A DNA stretch of 37,525 nt, from assembly GCA_018670435.1 (NCBI GenBank), contig JABHRC010000019.1, forward strand, positions 1 to 37,525, read 5' to 3'. The DNA is from Gammaproteobacteria bacterium (lineage in GTDB: Bacteria; Pseudomonadota; Gammaproteobacteria; GCA-002705445; GCA-002716945). This document shows positions 17,440 to 26,253 of this stretch, piece by piece. Position 1 is the stretch's first letter; every line of letters starts with the position of its first letter. The position numbers were made by a program, and so were the translations under genes. The notes beneath the pieces are model-generated. The model was not told where the DNA came from. It was given only the letters and a program-made list of their open reading frames with translations, and did no database searches.

Positions 17440-17877
17440 ATGGGTGATCCATGGAAATCAATAAGTCCTGAAGGTGTTCGAGCATTTTCATATGGTGTAT
17501 ATTCAGTGGCACTAATGTGGGTATGGACAGAAGGTTATCTATTATTTTTAAATAATCTATTAATATCTTTTGGTGCTTCTGTGTTATTGGCTAAATCAAT
17601 ATTGGTGAGTACTGTTATATCAATCTTGCTTGTTTTTATTTTATATGGATTACATGGGAAACTACCCACAACTCTGATGCTACAACATATGACATGGGTT
17701 AAAAATCCAGATAAATTTCTCCTTTTCTTTTATATATGGATAAACTTTATATCTGCAGCTCTAATAAATGTGATGGATCTAAATAGTTTTTATCAATTTC
17801 TAAGTCTTTTTATAATATTCCTGACGCCTTCATTAATTCTAGGTCTGAGCATACAAAAGAAAGGTGGGAATATATAA
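17440..17877 (+). CDS. Unknown four-helix membrane protein
   Basis: I do not recognise a family. The 145-residue product has a polar N-terminus containing GDPWKSISPEG and about four hydrophobic segments (roughly 17-40, 50-70, 92-112, 117-138), with tryptophans near the predicted membrane edges. There is no signal peptide cleavage site and no cysteine or histidine cluster suggesting metal or haem. A good GGAG ribosome site lies 8 bases before the ATG, and a clear -10 lies upstream, so the gene is probably expressed. It is divergent from gmk, and its TAA abuts the TAA of the next, convergent gene with no spacer (TAATTA, 17875-17880). Confidence 0.8.
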   Translation: MGDPWKSISPEGVRAFSYGVYSVALMWVWTEGYLLFLNNLLISFGASVLLAKSILVSTVISILLVFILYGLHGKLPTTLMLQHMTWVKNPDKFLLFFYIWINFISAALINVMDLNSFYQFLSLFIIFLTPSLILGLSIQKKGGNI

Positions 17878-18216
17878 TTAATCTTTATAGCTCTTCGGCA
17901 AGATATCTATGCCAAGCTTCTTGCCAAGTTTCACTAGAAGAGGTATCGCGACCATGCCGCCCGGTAAAGCAAAAACACCAATAAGACCTACATTCTTAAT
18001 TAAATCTGTGAATTGACTATTTGCCCTATCCATAGTCTGCTTATCAATTTCTTCCCCTGAGGCATACTTTCTATATATTTCTAACATTTCAGTTGTTTCT
18101 TGAGATTCTGAGGCAAGTATCTTTTTCAGTTTATTAAGAGAACTATATACTTTGTCTTTATTCAAAGTATACTTATCCATAATAGTTTTAAAAAAATCTA
18201 AATCATCAATTTTCAT
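17878..18216 (-). CDS. Small LETM1-like protein of unknown role
   Basis: A 112-residue, mostly helical and charged protein. The last 35 residues (VGLIGVFALPGGMVAIPLLVK followed by LGKKLGIDILP) resemble the short proline/glycine-kinked segment of LETM1-domain proteins, seen also in small bacterial LETM1-like proteins. The match is a pattern I recognise, not a search result. The hydrophobic stretch (about 76-97) could associate with the membrane; the rest is soluble. It is convergent with the unknown membrane protein, touching at the stop codons, and divergent from apaG across a 109-base gap. No function is claimed. Confidence 0.7.
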   Translation of the reverse strand: MKIDDLDFFKTIMDKYTLNKDKVYSSLNKLKKILASESQETTEMLEIYRKYASGEEIDKQTMDRANSQFTDLIKNVGLIGVFALPGGMVAIPLLVKLGKKLGIDILPKSYKD

Positions 18217-18325
18217 AAATTTTACTTTTAATATTAACCTATAATGTCTAAAATTAATTAGATATACTATGTTAGCAGTAATTTATGAATTCAAATAGCA
18301 TATAACTAAATATTAAGTGTGAAAT

Positions 18326-18706
18326 ATGTCAAAAGATAATAATGAAATTTCAATATCAATAGATACAACGTACCTACAGCAAGAATCAGAACCAGAGAAT
18401 AATAAATTCTATTTTCTTTATACTGTTTCTATAGTTAATAAAGGAAATATAGGTGCTAAATTATTATCTAGACATTGGATTATCGAAGACGCTAATGGAA
18501 AAGTGCAAGATGTAAAAGGTGAGGGAGTAGTTGGCGATCAGCCATATATGAATCCCGGGGACGAATATCAATATACCAGTGGTACTGTCCTAGAAACCTC
18601 GCTCGGAACCATGAAAGGCAGTTATCAAATGATAAATGATTCTGAAAGCTACTTTGATGCAGAAATTCCAGAGTTTATCTTAACTATTCCAAGGGTTATA
18701 CATTAA
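18326..18706 (+). CDS. apaG: ApaG (DUF525) protein
   Basis: A small beta-sandwich protein of the ApaG family (associated with Co2+/Mg2+ effects in enterobacteria; biochemical role unclear). It is 126 residues long. Family features seen are the N-terminal strand ISISIDTTYLQQES, the segment LLSRHWIIEDANG, EGVVGDQPYMNPGDEYQYTS with the conserved VVGxQP and YTSG, and the final strand [11 protein letters not shown]. It stands alone on the plus strand. Its last 11 bases overlap the 3' end of convergent folA. TATACT and TATAAC lie in the 109-base upstream gap, but no convincing full promoter. Confidence 0.92.
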   Translation: MSKDNNEISISIDTTYLQQESEPENNKFYFLYTVSIVNKGNIGAKLLSRHWIIEDANGKVQDVKGEGVVGDQPYMNPGDEYQYTSGTVLETSLGTMKGSYQMINDSESYFDAEIPEFILTIPRVIH

Positions 18707-19199
18707 TTCTGAGATATGTCTTTATTACATATTCAGTATCTATATCACTATTCTTAAAACTTTGATTATCAATAATTTTCCATTGAGAATAATTAATATC
18801 AGGAAACCACGTGTCACCAGAATATTTTTTATTAATATGAGTTATATATAATTTAGTAGTATAAGGGAGTGCAATTTTATATATTTCAGAGCCACCAATT
18901 ATCATAACTTCGTCATGTCCAGAAAAATCATATAGGATATCTAAGAAATTATTGTATACGACAATACCCTCTTTTTTATAAGAAGCATTGGAGGACAGTA
19001 CTACATTTTGCCTTCCATCCAAAACCTTGCCTATGGACTCATGAGTTTTCCTACCCATTACAATTGTCTTACCCATAGTTATTTCTCTGAAACGTTTTAG
19101 TTCTCCAGGAATATGCCAAGGTATTTTATTATTGTCTCCAATTAAATTATTACTATCCATAGCAACAATGATTGATAACGGGGGTAACTTCATGCTCAT
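18696..19199 (-). CDS. folA: Dihydrofolate reductase
   Basis: Reduces dihydrofolate with NADPH, regenerating the folate oxidised by ThyA. The 167-residue protein has [20 protein letters not shown] (9-28, including the conserved IPW), [23 protein letters not shown] and [13 protein letters not shown]. The start ATG overlaps the thyA stop by four bases (ATGA); a second ATG two codons later is also possible. Cotranscription lgt–thyA–folA is clear from the overlaps. The 3' end overlaps convergent apaG by 11 bases, so no terminator separates them. Confidence 0.95.
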   Translation of the reverse strand: MSMKLPPLSIIVAMDSNNLIGDNNKIPWHIPGELKRFREITMGKTIVMGRKTHESIGKVLDGRQNVVLSSNASYKKEGIVVYNNFLDILYDFSGHDEVMIIGGSEIYKIALPYTTKLYITHINKKYSGDTWFPDINYSQWKIIDNQSFKNSDIDTEYVIKTYLRINV

Positions 19200-19990
19200 A
19201 TAGAAACTTCTGCTTTGATATGATTATGAGGGTTATAATTATTTAAGGCTAGATCATCATATACATAATCATATATAGAGTTAACATTTTTATTAATAAG
19301 TAAAGTAGGAAGTTGTCTGAAATCTCTCTTGAGTTGCTGTTCAACTTGGTTAATGTGGTTAGTGTAAATATGGGCATCACCAAATGTATGGATGAATTCT
19401 CCATATCCTAGACCACACTGATCCGCAATCATCATAGTTAATAAAGCATATGAGGCTATATTAAAGGGTACGCCTAAAAAGATATCTGCGCTTCTTTGAT
19501 ATAATTGGCATGATAATTTGTTGTTAACCACATAAAACTGAAAAAGAATGTGACATGGTGGCAGGTTCATATTTTCAATTTCTCCAACATTCCATGCAGA
19601 CACAATGTGCCGTCTTGAGTCAGGATTAGTTTTAATGCTTTGAATTACATGTGTAATCTGATCAAATTCAGTGTTATTAGATGACCTCCATGATCTCCAT
19701 TGATTGCCATAAATTGGACCTAATTCCCCATCTGAATCAGCCCACTCATCCCATATTTTTATATTATTTTCTTTAAGATATGCAATATTCGTACTTCCTT
19801 TCAAAAACCATAAAAGCTCATGGGCTACTGATTTGAAATGAATTTTTTTTGTTGTTAGTAATGGGAAACCATTTTCTAAATTAAACCTCATTTGGTAACC
19901 AAAAAGAGATACTGTTCCAGTTCCAGTTCTATCAGACTTTTCTTGCCCCTGAGATAAGACATGTTTTAATAAATCATGATATTGTTTCAT
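19196..19990 (-). CDS. thyA: Thymidylate synthase
   Basis: Methylates dUMP to dTMP using methylene-THF. It is 264 residues long, the same length as the E. coli enzyme. The catalytic cysteine is C146 in [10 protein letters not shown]. The phosphate-binding [12 protein letters not shown] and [10 protein letters not shown] segments and the C-terminal [10 protein letters not shown] are present. It overlaps lgt and folA by four bases each. This is the classical ThyA rather than the flavin-dependent ThyX. Its dihydrofolate product is recycled by the adjacent folA. Confidence 0.97.
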   Translation of the reverse strand: MKQYHDLLKHVLSQGQEKSDRTGTGTVSLFGYQMRFNLENGFPLLTTKKIHFKSVAHELLWFLKGSTNIAYLKENNIKIWDEWADSDGELGPIYGNQWRSWRSSNNTEFDQITHVIQSIKTNPDSRRHIVSAWNVGEIENMNLPPCHILFQFYVVNNKLSCQLYQRSADIFLGVPFNIASYALLTMMIADQCGLGYGEFIHTFGDAHIYTNHINQVEQQLKRDFRQLPTLLINKNVNSIYDYVYDDLALNNYNPHNHIKAEVSI

Positions 19991-20775
19991 CTTTCTATTT
20001 TACCTTGAATAGATAAATAATATATAAATAAACCAATTAAAAACATTGGTACACTTAAAAGCATTCCCATTGTAAACCAATCACCATATAAGTATCCAAT
20101 TTGAATATCTGGCACTCTAACAAACTCTACTAAGAACCTAAAGAATGAATAATAAATTAGAAATAAAGCAGTCAATATTCCTGCCTTAGGTTTTTGCTGA
20201 TACAAATTTTTCAGTATTATGAATAAAACTAGGCCTTCTAAGATAGCTTCATATAACATTGAAGGATGCCTAGGAATAGAATCAACTTTCGTAAAGATAA
20301 CTCCCCAACTTCCATCAGTAGGCATTCCATACAACTCTGAATTTATAAAGTTTCCAATTCTTCCAAGTAGTAACCCTAATGGAACAAAAACTACAATAAA
20401 ATCGGATAATTTAAAAAAACTAATCCTATGTTTAAAACTAATCGCTAAAATACCAATCAAGATTCCTAATAAAGCGCCATGGAAAGACATGCCTCCTTCC
20501 CATATATAAAATATTTTATGTAAATTTAAATAATAGTAGTCAATATTATAAAAGATTACATAACCCAGTCTGCCTCCAAGTAATAATGTAAAAATAGAAA
20601 TTAATAATATTTTATCAATAAACGCTATAGTAAAATCAGAGTTACCTAAATAGACCTCTTTTTTCATTAAATAGTCTAATAAGAGAAAAGAAATAGCATA
20701 CATCGCTCCATACCAATATAAATCTATAAAACCTATAGAGAGTAAGATTGGATCTATATTATGTATATATATCAT
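19987..20775 (-). CDS. lgt: Prolipoprotein diacylglyceryl transferase
   Basis: Transfers diacylglycerol from phosphatidylglycerol to the lipobox cysteine of prolipoproteins in the inner membrane. The 262-residue protein has about seven hydrophobic segments. The Lgt signature is [17 protein letters not shown] (about 134-150), with the essential arginine in GRIGNF, plus MSFHGALLG and RHPSMLYEA. It is first of the lgt–thyA–folA run, a common gammaproteobacterial order. It is divergent from the DUF255 gene across 64 bases that contain ATTATAAT. Confidence 0.96.
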   Translation of the reverse strand: MIYIHNIDPILLSIGFIDLYWYGAMYAISFLLLDYLMKKEVYLGNSDFTIAFIDKILLISIFTLLLGGRLGYVIFYNIDYYYLNLHKIFYIWEGGMSFHGALLGILIGILAISFKHRISFFKLSDFIVVFVPLGLLLGRIGNFINSELYGMPTDGSWGVIFTKVDSIPRHPSMLYEAILEGLVLFIILKNLYQQKPKAGILTALFLIYYSFFRFLVEFVRVPDIQIGYLYGDWFTMGMLLSVPMFLIGLFIYYLSIQGKIER

Positions 20776-20800
20776 TTATAAAAATTGAATTATGTTAGTA

Positions 20801-20808
20801 ATTATAAT
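20801..20808. promoter_or_regulatory. Palindromic -10 candidate between lgt and the DUF255 gene
   Basis: The self-complementary octamer ATTATAAT provides TATAAT to the right (20803-20808) and to the left (20806-20801). Each lies about 25-35 bases from the start codon on its side. No good -35 is seen at normal spacing on either strand. Confidence 0.4.
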
Positions 20809-20839
20809 AGCCTAAGATTCTGTACTATAAAAACAAATA

Positions 20840-22843
20840 ATGAATAGATTAAAAAACGAAAAAAGCGAATATCTCCTACAACATGCTGATAATCCTGTAG
20901 ATTGGTATCCATGGTCTGAAGAAGCATTTGCTACAGCAGAAAAAGAAAACAAACCTATGCTACTCTCTATTGGTTATTCAGCATGTCATTGGTGTCATGT
21001 TATGGCCCATGAGTCCTTTGAAGATGATGGAACAGCAGAATTAATGAATGCTAATTTTATCAATATCAAACTTGATAAAGAAGAAAGGCCAGATTTAGAT
21101 AAAATCTATCAAATGTCACAAACAATAATAACAGGAAAAACAGGTGGCTGGCCATTAACAGTCTTTATGACTCCTGAAAAATTTCCATTTTTTGCAGGAA
21201 CTTACTTTCCTGATACTGAAAGACATGGCCTTCCAGGATTTAAAGATATTTTACTCAGAGTTATGGATTTTTATAAAAACCAAAGAGATGATATAAGCAA
21301 ACAAAATATACAAATTAAAAATATTTTTGAGACACTTAATAAAACTAAAGAAACTAAAAACATAGTAAATGAAGATTTACTGAGTAAAGTAAAATCAGAA
21401 CTAACTTCATCTATAGATAAAATACATGGTGGATTTGGGTCAGCTCCTAAATTTCCTCATATCAATAATCTGGATTTTTTAATAAAGACGACAGAAATAA
21501 ATGATAAGGAGACGTTAGAATTAATAGAGCTTACATTAACAAGAATGATATGCGCAGGCATCTATGACCATTTAAAAGGTGGCTTTTTTAGATACTCAGT
21601 AGATGAATTATGGATGATTCCTCATTTTGAAAAAATGTTATATGACAATGGCCCAATGATAGATATTTTATGCAATGCTTATAAAATTACACAAAATTCA
21701 TTATATCTAGATAAAATTAATCAAACATGCCAGTGGGCAATAGAAGAAATGCAAGATAAACAGGGAGGCTTTTACTCAACCATAGATGCTGATTCTGAAC
21801 ATGTAGAAGGGAAGTTTTATGTTTGGACTGATGAAGAATTAAAAGATATTTTAAATACTAAAGAGCTCAAATTATTTAAAGAAATATTTGTAGTATATGA
21901 TAAGCCTAACTTTGAAGGAAAGTATCATCTGCATGTCACAAAAACAAACCAAGACTCCTATATAAATAATAAAGCTTCGGCAGATTTAATATGCGCTAAA
22001 CTATTGAAAATAAGAAATGGAAGAGTTCGACCTGCAACAGATGAAAAAATACTTGTCTCATGGAATTCTCTTCTTATGCTTGGATTAATTAATGCTTATA
22101 AAGTTACAGGGGATAATAATTATTATAATTCTTCTAAAAAATGTTTTGATTTTATAAGAAATAACATGTGGGTTAATAATAAATTATATGCATGTTACCA
22201 TGATAAGCCCTATTTTAATGCATATCTAGATGACTATGCTTTTCTTTCAAAAGCGTGTATTGAATTTTTGAAAGTAGAGTGGAATGAAAAAGATTTTAGC
22301 TTTTTAGAAAATTTAACAGATTCATTAATAAATAGTTTTCAAGATAAAGAAAATGGTGGATTCTACTATACATCTGACACACATGAAGAATTAATATATA
22401 GACCCAAATCTTATATGGATGAATCATTACCTTCTGGAAATAGTATTGCGACGGAAGTTCTATCAGAATTATATGAATTAACAGGTGATAGTAAATATAT
22501 GATAGCTGTAGATAAATCTATAAGCTCTGCAGCTGATTCGATAAATAGATCTAAGTTTTCTCACTGTAGTTTATATTTAGCAGCTCCAAATATCACAGTA
22601 TCTAAAAAACTTATTATCATTAGATGTGAACAAGGAAAAATAGAAGAGTATAAGAGGAAGGTTTATGATCTTAATATGATGAATGACAACATTTATTTTA
22701 TTAATAATGATGAGAATGTGACTATAAAAGGATTAAAGGATAAGATTAGCCAAGGAGTGTTCACAGCATATATATGTCAAAATAATACTTGTTCAGAAGC
22801 TATTAAAAGTTTTGAGAAATTATATAGTATTATTGCATCATGA
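20840..22843 (+). CDS. DUF255 thioredoxin-fold / six-hairpin protein (YyaL/SPATA20 family)
   Basis: A 667-residue member of the widespread family related to B. subtilis YyaL and human SPATA20; no biochemical role is established that I can name with certainty. The N-terminal thioredoxin-like domain carries the family motif [16 protein letters not shown] with C49-H-W-C52. It continues with [17 protein letters not shown] and [20 protein letters not shown]. From about 190 onward come repeated helical hairpins of the six-hairpin (glycosidase/epimerase-like) fold, including [20 protein letters not shown] and [14 protein letters not shown]. It overlaps the acyltransferase gene by four bases (ATGA). 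There is no signal peptide, so it is cytosolic. Confidence 0.9.
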   Translation: MNRLKNEKSEYLLQHADNPVDWYPWSEEAFATAEKENKPMLLSIGYSACHWCHVMAHESFEDDGTAELMNANFINIKLDKEERPDLDKIYQMSQTIITGKTGGWPLTVFMTPEKFPFFAGTYFPDTERHGLPGFKDILLRVMDFYKNQRDDISKQNIQIKNIFETLNKTKETKNIVNEDLLSKVKSELTSSIDKIHGGFGSAPKFPHINNLDFLIKTTEINDKETLELIELTLTRMICAGIYDHLKGGFFRYSVDELWMIPHFEKMLYDNGPMIDILCNAYKITQNSLYLDKINQTCQWAIEEMQDKQGGFYSTIDADSEHVEGKFYVWTDEELKDILNTKELKLFKEIFVVYDKPNFEGKYHLHVTKTNQDSYINNKASADLICAKLLKIRNGRVRPATDEKILVSWNSLLMLGLINAYKVTGDNNYYNSSKKCFDFIRNNMWVNNKLYACYHDKPYFNAYLDDYAFLSKACIEFLKVEWNEKDFSFLENLTDSLINSFQDKENGGFYYTSDTHEELIYRPKSYMDESLPSGNSIATEVLSELYELTGDSKYMIAVDKSISSAADSINRSKFSHCSLYLAAPNITVSKKLIIIRCEQGKIEEYKRKVYDLNMMNDNIYFINNDENVTIKGLKDKISQGVFTAYICQNNTCSEAIKSFEKLYSIIAS

Positions 22844-23592
22844 AAATCTTACTATTATTAATACGTTTCCCTTTAATATTGAGTCATATTTTAGTTGGCT
22901 TAATAATTTTAATATTTTACCCAAGAAAAATTGCTAGATTAAAACCCATTCATCACTTAATCAGCCTTTATTGGATGAAGATTTTAGTTTTATTATTTGG
23001 ATTAAAAATAATACTTAAAGGCAAGATATCAAAACAGTCAAATGCTTTTGTTTCTAATCATATAAGTTTTCTTGATATCATAGTCCTGAATTCATTGATA
23101 CCATCAAATTTTATAGCTAAATCTGAAATTAAGAATTGGCCAGTGATTGGACACCTTTCATCTAAAACCGGTACAATATTTATTAGACGAGGGGACAAAA
23201 ATGATATAGATCATGTTGTTGATATAATGAAAAACTATATTAATAGAAACAAAAAGATAATCTTCTTTCCTGAGGGAAGAATTGGAAATGGTGTTGATAT
23301 AAAAAAATTTCATAGCAAATTATTTAATTGCATATCAGAATCAAATTCTATGCTCCAGCCAGTATTTATTAGATACCCGAAAGATTACCCAAATAATATA
23401 GAATCTGATGACAGCGTATGTTGGGCTGATAAATCCCAGACGCTCATAAAAATATCTTTAAGGTGTTTAGGACGATCTTCGACCAAAGTTATGGTTCATT
23501 TTGAAAAACCTATTGACACTTCTAACTTAAATTCTTACGAGTTAGCAAAACAGTCTGCTAACTCAGTTTCAGAATCAATTAAGTGTATCTAA
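22840..23592 (+). CDS. plsC: 1-acyl-glycerol-3-phosphate acyltransferase (PlsC family)
   Basis: Acylates lysophosphatidic acid to phosphatidic acid, or a related lyso-lipid, at the inner membrane. It is 250 residues long. An N-terminal membrane anchor (about 8-27, perhaps a second at 44-57) is followed by the catalytic HX4D motif in SNHISFLD (H74, D79), the [11 protein letters not shown] segment, GTIFIRRG and [10 protein letters not shown] (the FPEG motif). A family-level call is firm; the exact acceptor is not, as genomes often hold several paralogues. It is coupled to the DUF255 gene. It ends 7 bases from the convergent ferredoxin stop. Confidence 0.88.
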   Translation: MKILLLLIRFPLILSHILVGLIILIFYPRKIARLKPIHHLISLYWMKILVLLFGLKIILKGKISKQSNAFVSNHISFLDIIVLNSLIPSNFIAKSEIKNWPVIGHLSSKTGTIFIRRGDKNDIDHVVDIMKNYINRNKKIIFFPEGRIGNGVDIKKFHSKLFNCISESNSMLQPVFIRYPKDYPNNIESDDSVCWADKSQTLIKISLRCLGRSSTKVMVHFEKPIDTSNLNSYELAKQSANSVSESIKCI

Positions 23593-23599
23593 GAGATTC

Positions 23600-23950
23600 T
23601 TAGACCATTCCTCTTTTGTCGCCTTCAGTCCCTATAGCAACATCAACTTCCATATCGCCACCTTTAGGGTACCACTGACACGCTATTACCATGCCACTCT
23701 CAGTTTCTTCTGGCTTCAATAAGGTTGTTGGGTCACACGGACTTGATGGATAATGACCATCTCCTGAAATTATTGTAGCTCTACAAGAACCACAGCTTCC
23801 TACTTTACATGAATGCGGCCATGCTACTTTAGCATTAATAGCTGCTTTCATAAGATTCATGCCTACAGGCACAACAAATGTTTCACCTGACCCTTTTACT
23901 GTAACTTTAGTTGGTTCCGCTTTTTTGAATAGATCTCCGAAAAATCCCAT
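23600..23950 (-). CDS. Plant-type [2Fe-2S] ferredoxin
   Basis: A one-electron carrier, 116 residues. Cluster ligands are C48-x4-C53-x2-C56 in SCKVGSCGSCRATIISG and C91 in MVIACQWYP. The pattern is like chloroplast-type ferredoxins and the N-terminal ferredoxin domains of oxygenase reductases, not the Isc-type adrenodoxin family. A short N-terminal segment, GFFGDLFKK, is amphipathic. A strong AGGAGAG ribosome site precedes the ATG. The 5' leader holds two copies of a 14-bp direct repeat, the second running into the ribosome site. Its redox partner is not evident; a rubredoxin is encoded upstream on the same strand, beyond the MATE gene. Confidence 0.9.
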   Translation of the reverse strand: MGFFGDLFKKAEPTKVTVKGSGETFVVPVGMNLMKAAINAKVAWPHSCKVGSCGSCRATIISGDGHYPSSPCDPTTLLKPEETESGMVIACQWYPKGGDMEVDVAIGTEGDKRGMV

Positions 23951-23960
23951 TTCACTCTCT

Positions 23961-23988
23961 CCTTATGTAGCTTACTTTATGTAGCTTA
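23961..23988 (-). repeat. Tandem 14-bp direct repeat in ferredoxin leader
   Basis: Reading the minus strand, TAAGCTACATAAAG is directly followed by TAAGCTACATAAGG (13 of 14 identical). The second unit merges into the AGGAGAG ribosome site of the ferredoxin. It could be a paired protein-binding site, a translational control element or simple slippage. Confidence 0.8.
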
Positions 23989-24005
23989 GATTAAAAATAT
24001 TCCTA

Positions 24006-24033
24006 AATATATCATAAAAAATTAAAAGTGTAA
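24006..24033 (-). promoter_or_regulatory. Possible ferredoxin promoter
   Basis: On the minus strand TTACAC (24033-24028), a 16-base spacer and TATATT (24011-24006) sit about 56 bases before the ferredoxin start. The 14-bp repeats would then lie in the transcribed leader. The region is A/T-rich, so chance matches are likely. Confidence 0.35.
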
Positions 24034-24055
24034 GCAGAATAAAATAATATACAGT

Positions 24056-25381
24056 TTAGATCATTATAAATCTATTGTTCTTAATATGGTAATACAGTGC
24101 GATCGCAAGCAACATACTTCTTGCAGTAAAAAATACTAAAAATGAAATCCATAAATTATCATTATTTTCTTGCAATAACACCATTTCTAGAGAAAAAAAT
24201 AATATCCCCGAAATAATCATTATATTTCTCAATAACTTAACTTTGAGTGAGCCAATAAATACACCATCAAGCCAGAAAGCAATTGTTGCGGAAATAAATA
24301 TTAGGTAGAGATAAATAATATTTGATAATACAATTTCATGTACATCTTTCAGATTTGTCACAAACTGAACAATTGATGCATCAAATACATTAAATATAAC
24401 AAGGTAAATAGAGGCTAGTATAATTGAAAACTTTCCTGTTGAATAAATGGACTGTCTCAGTAATAAATTATTTTTTTTGCCAATGGAATCACCGACCAAT
24501 ACTTCTGAAGAGTGTGCAAAACCATCAATGCCATAAGAAAAAAGAAAGAAAAAATTAAGCAGTATAGTATTTGATGCAAGAATTGAATCTCCATAACTGG
24601 CACCAACCTTCATGAAATAGATGAATATAGTCATCAATATGAATGAACGTAAAAACATATCGATATTAACTAGAATTTTTTTCTTGATCATTGACCAATC
24701 AAATATTTCATTCATTGTTAAATGATTGCTTTTGAATATATTCTCACTTTTAATTGCATACAAGGCGAAGAATACAACTGAATATTCAGATATTAACGAA
24801 GCTATTGCTACCCCTTCAATGCTATAATTTAATACATAAATAAAATAATAGTCTAATATAATATTCAAGAGATTAACTGCAATACTAATTATTATTGCAG
24901 CTTTAATATTTTGAACACCGATGTAATATCCTATTAGAATATCTCTTAAAAAAATAGCTGGGATAGACCATATCCTATAATCTAAATATATCTTACTATT
25001 AATATTTACATCATTAGAAGCATTCATAAAGTCTAATGAGAAAATTATGATTTGATCTCTAAAAAAAATAAGAAAAAATGATATGAAACTTGATATTAAT
25101 AAAAGATGGCTGAGTGCTAACAATAGCTCTTTGTCGCTATTACTACCCGCATGCTGTGAGACAAAACCTGTCGTTAATGATTTTATAAACCCAAAACTAA
25201 ATAAGACATAGCTTATAACTATTGAACCAACTCCTATAGCTCCAAGATATACTATAGAACCTAAGTGTCCCATCATGACATTATCCACAAAACCTACCAG
25301 CGGGATAGTAATGTTGGATATAATCAAGGGTACTGCTATTTTGAGGGTATTTTTATCTATTCTTGAAAAACTAGCAAACAA
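24056..25381 (-). CDS. MATE-family efflux transporter (DinF-like)
   Basis: A cation-coupled multidrug/toxin antiporter of the MATE family, 441 residues with about 12 hydrophobic segments. Family features are the N-terminal AVPLIISNITIPLVGFVDNV followed by MMGHLGS, the motif GFVSQHAG in the fourth helix region, and FSYGIDGFAHSSEVLVGDSIG starting the second half. The last resembles the DinF branch. The start is unusual: the frame opens directly after the rubredoxin TAA, which is in the same frame, and the first usable codon is a TTG at 25381, two codons after that stop. The next in-frame ATG is about 35 residues in and would remove conserved sequence. It may therefore depend on rubredoxin translation. 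Confidence 0.9.
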   Translation of the reverse strand: MFASFSRIDKNTLKIAVPLIISNITIPLVGFVDNVMMGHLGSIVYLGAIGVGSIVISYVLFSFGFIKSLTTGFVSQHAGSNSDKELLLALSHLLLISSFISFFLIFFRDQIIIFSLDFMNASNDVNINSKIYLDYRIWSIPAIFLRDILIGYYIGVQNIKAAIIISIAVNLLNIILDYYFIYVLNYSIEGVAIASLISEYSVVFFALYAIKSENIFKSNHLTMNEIFDWSMIKKKILVNIDMFLRSFILMTIFIYFMKVGASYGDSILASNTILLNFFFLFSYGIDGFAHSSEVLVGDSIGKKNNLLLRQSIYSTGKFSIILASIYLVIFNVFDASIVQFVTNLKDVHEIVLSNIIYLYLIFISATIAFWLDGVFIGSLKVKLLRNIMIISGILFFSLEMVLLQENNDNLWISFLVFFTARSMLLAIALYYHIKNNRFIMI

Positions 25382-25387
25382 TGTAAA

Positions 25388-25555
25388 TTATGTCGTCTCA
25401 ATCATGTCAAAGTCATCTTTAGTGGCACCGCAATCAGGACAAGCCCAGTTCTCTGGAACATCTTCCCATTTAGTTCCTGGCTTTATACCATCATCAGGCC
25501 AACCTAGACTTTCGTCATATATAAGACCACAAATTAAACAAAGATATTTTTTCAT
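25388..25555 (-). CDS. rubA: Rubredoxin
   Basis: A 55-residue protein on the minus strand. It has two Fe-binding CxxC knuckles, C6-L-I-C9-G and C39-P-D-C42-G, and the classic core with [31 protein letters not shown] and K46-DDF. It carries a single Fe(Cys)4 centre for electron transfer, often to alkane hydroxylases or in oxidative-stress defence. The ATG at 25555 gives the normal rubredoxin N-terminus MKKYLC. It is divergent from thiE–hemL, a neighbourhood I know from other gammaproteobacteria. The TAA is followed after six bases by the same-frame TTG start of the MATE gene. Confidence 0.95.
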   Translation of the reverse strand: MKKYLCLICGLIYDESLGWPDDGIKPGTKWEDVPENWACPDCGATKDDFDMIETT

Positions 25556-25620
25556 AAATTAACAGCTTGTAGTTTGGCATAATTCTATGATAAACCCAAT
25601 AAATTTGTTATAAATAATTA

Positions 25621-26253
25621 ATGATAAATAAAAGTACCTTAATGGGCATCTACCCGATATGCCAAGATTATATTTGCTCAGATATAATATATTTAACAAA
25701 GATTGAAGAAGTTATCAGTTCAGGTATTAAAGTATTACAGCTAAGATATAAAAATGTATCAGCTAGAAAAAAAAGGTATTTATTAATAACGATCCATAGA
25801 TTATGCATAGATAACAATGTTCTTCTTATAATAAATGATGACTATCATGCAATAAAATATATTGATGGCTGTGGATTACATTTAGGCAATAATGATATTA
25901 GTATATCGAGGGCAAGGAAAATTTTTGGAAGTGACATAGTTATAGGAAAATCATGTTATGGGTCTATCGAGGATGCTAAAACAGAAGAAAAAAATGGTGC
26001 TAGTTATATATCATTCGGCGCAATGTATAAATCTCAGACAAAAAAAAATGCGCTTACCTTTAACCATGAAATAATTACAGAAGCTAAGAAGGTAATAAAT
26101 ATACCTATATGTGTTATAGGTGGGATTAATAAATCAAATTTAATGCATGTAATAGAATATAAACCTGATATGATTTCTATGGTTTCAGGAATATTTAAGT
26201 ATGACAACCCAGGAAGAGAAATAAAGAAAATGATGGAGTTAATGTCAAAGTGA
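25621..26253 (+). CDS. thiE: Thiamine-phosphate synthase
   Basis: Joins the pyrimidine (HMP-PP) and thiazole (THZ-P) moieties to thiamine phosphate. The 210-residue TIM barrel has VLQLRYKNVSARKK (about 34-47), IINDDYHAIKYIDGCGLHLG (about 70-89), IGKSCYGSIEDA, SYISFGAMYKSQTKKNA with the pyrophosphate-binding turn, and CVIGGINKSN. It is more diverged than usual (RYKN where RDK is typical), yet the order of motifs is right. The upstream gap of 65 bases is too short for a TPP riboswitch, and I see none. It overlaps hemL by four bases (GTGA). Confidence 0.88.
   Translation: MINKSTLMGIYPICQDYICSDIIYLTKIEEVISSGIKVLQLRYKNVSARKKRYLLITIHRLCIDNNVLLIINDDYHAIKYIDGCGLHLGNNDISISRARKIFGSDIVIGKSCYGSIEDAKTEEKNGASYISFGAMYKSQTKKNALTFNHEIITEAKKVINIPICVIGGINKSNLMHVIEYKPDMISMVSGIFKYDNPGREIKKMMELMSK

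Noticed and set aside
25275-25562. 95-codon plus-strand frame across the rubredoxin/MATE junction
   Set aside because: It is antisense to a clear rubredoxin with both CxxC knuckles and to the MATE N-terminus.
25556-25620. TPP riboswitch before thiE
   Set aside because: The 65-base gap is shared with divergent rubredoxin and is too short for the THI element; no conserved CUGAGA or ACCUGA segments are seen.
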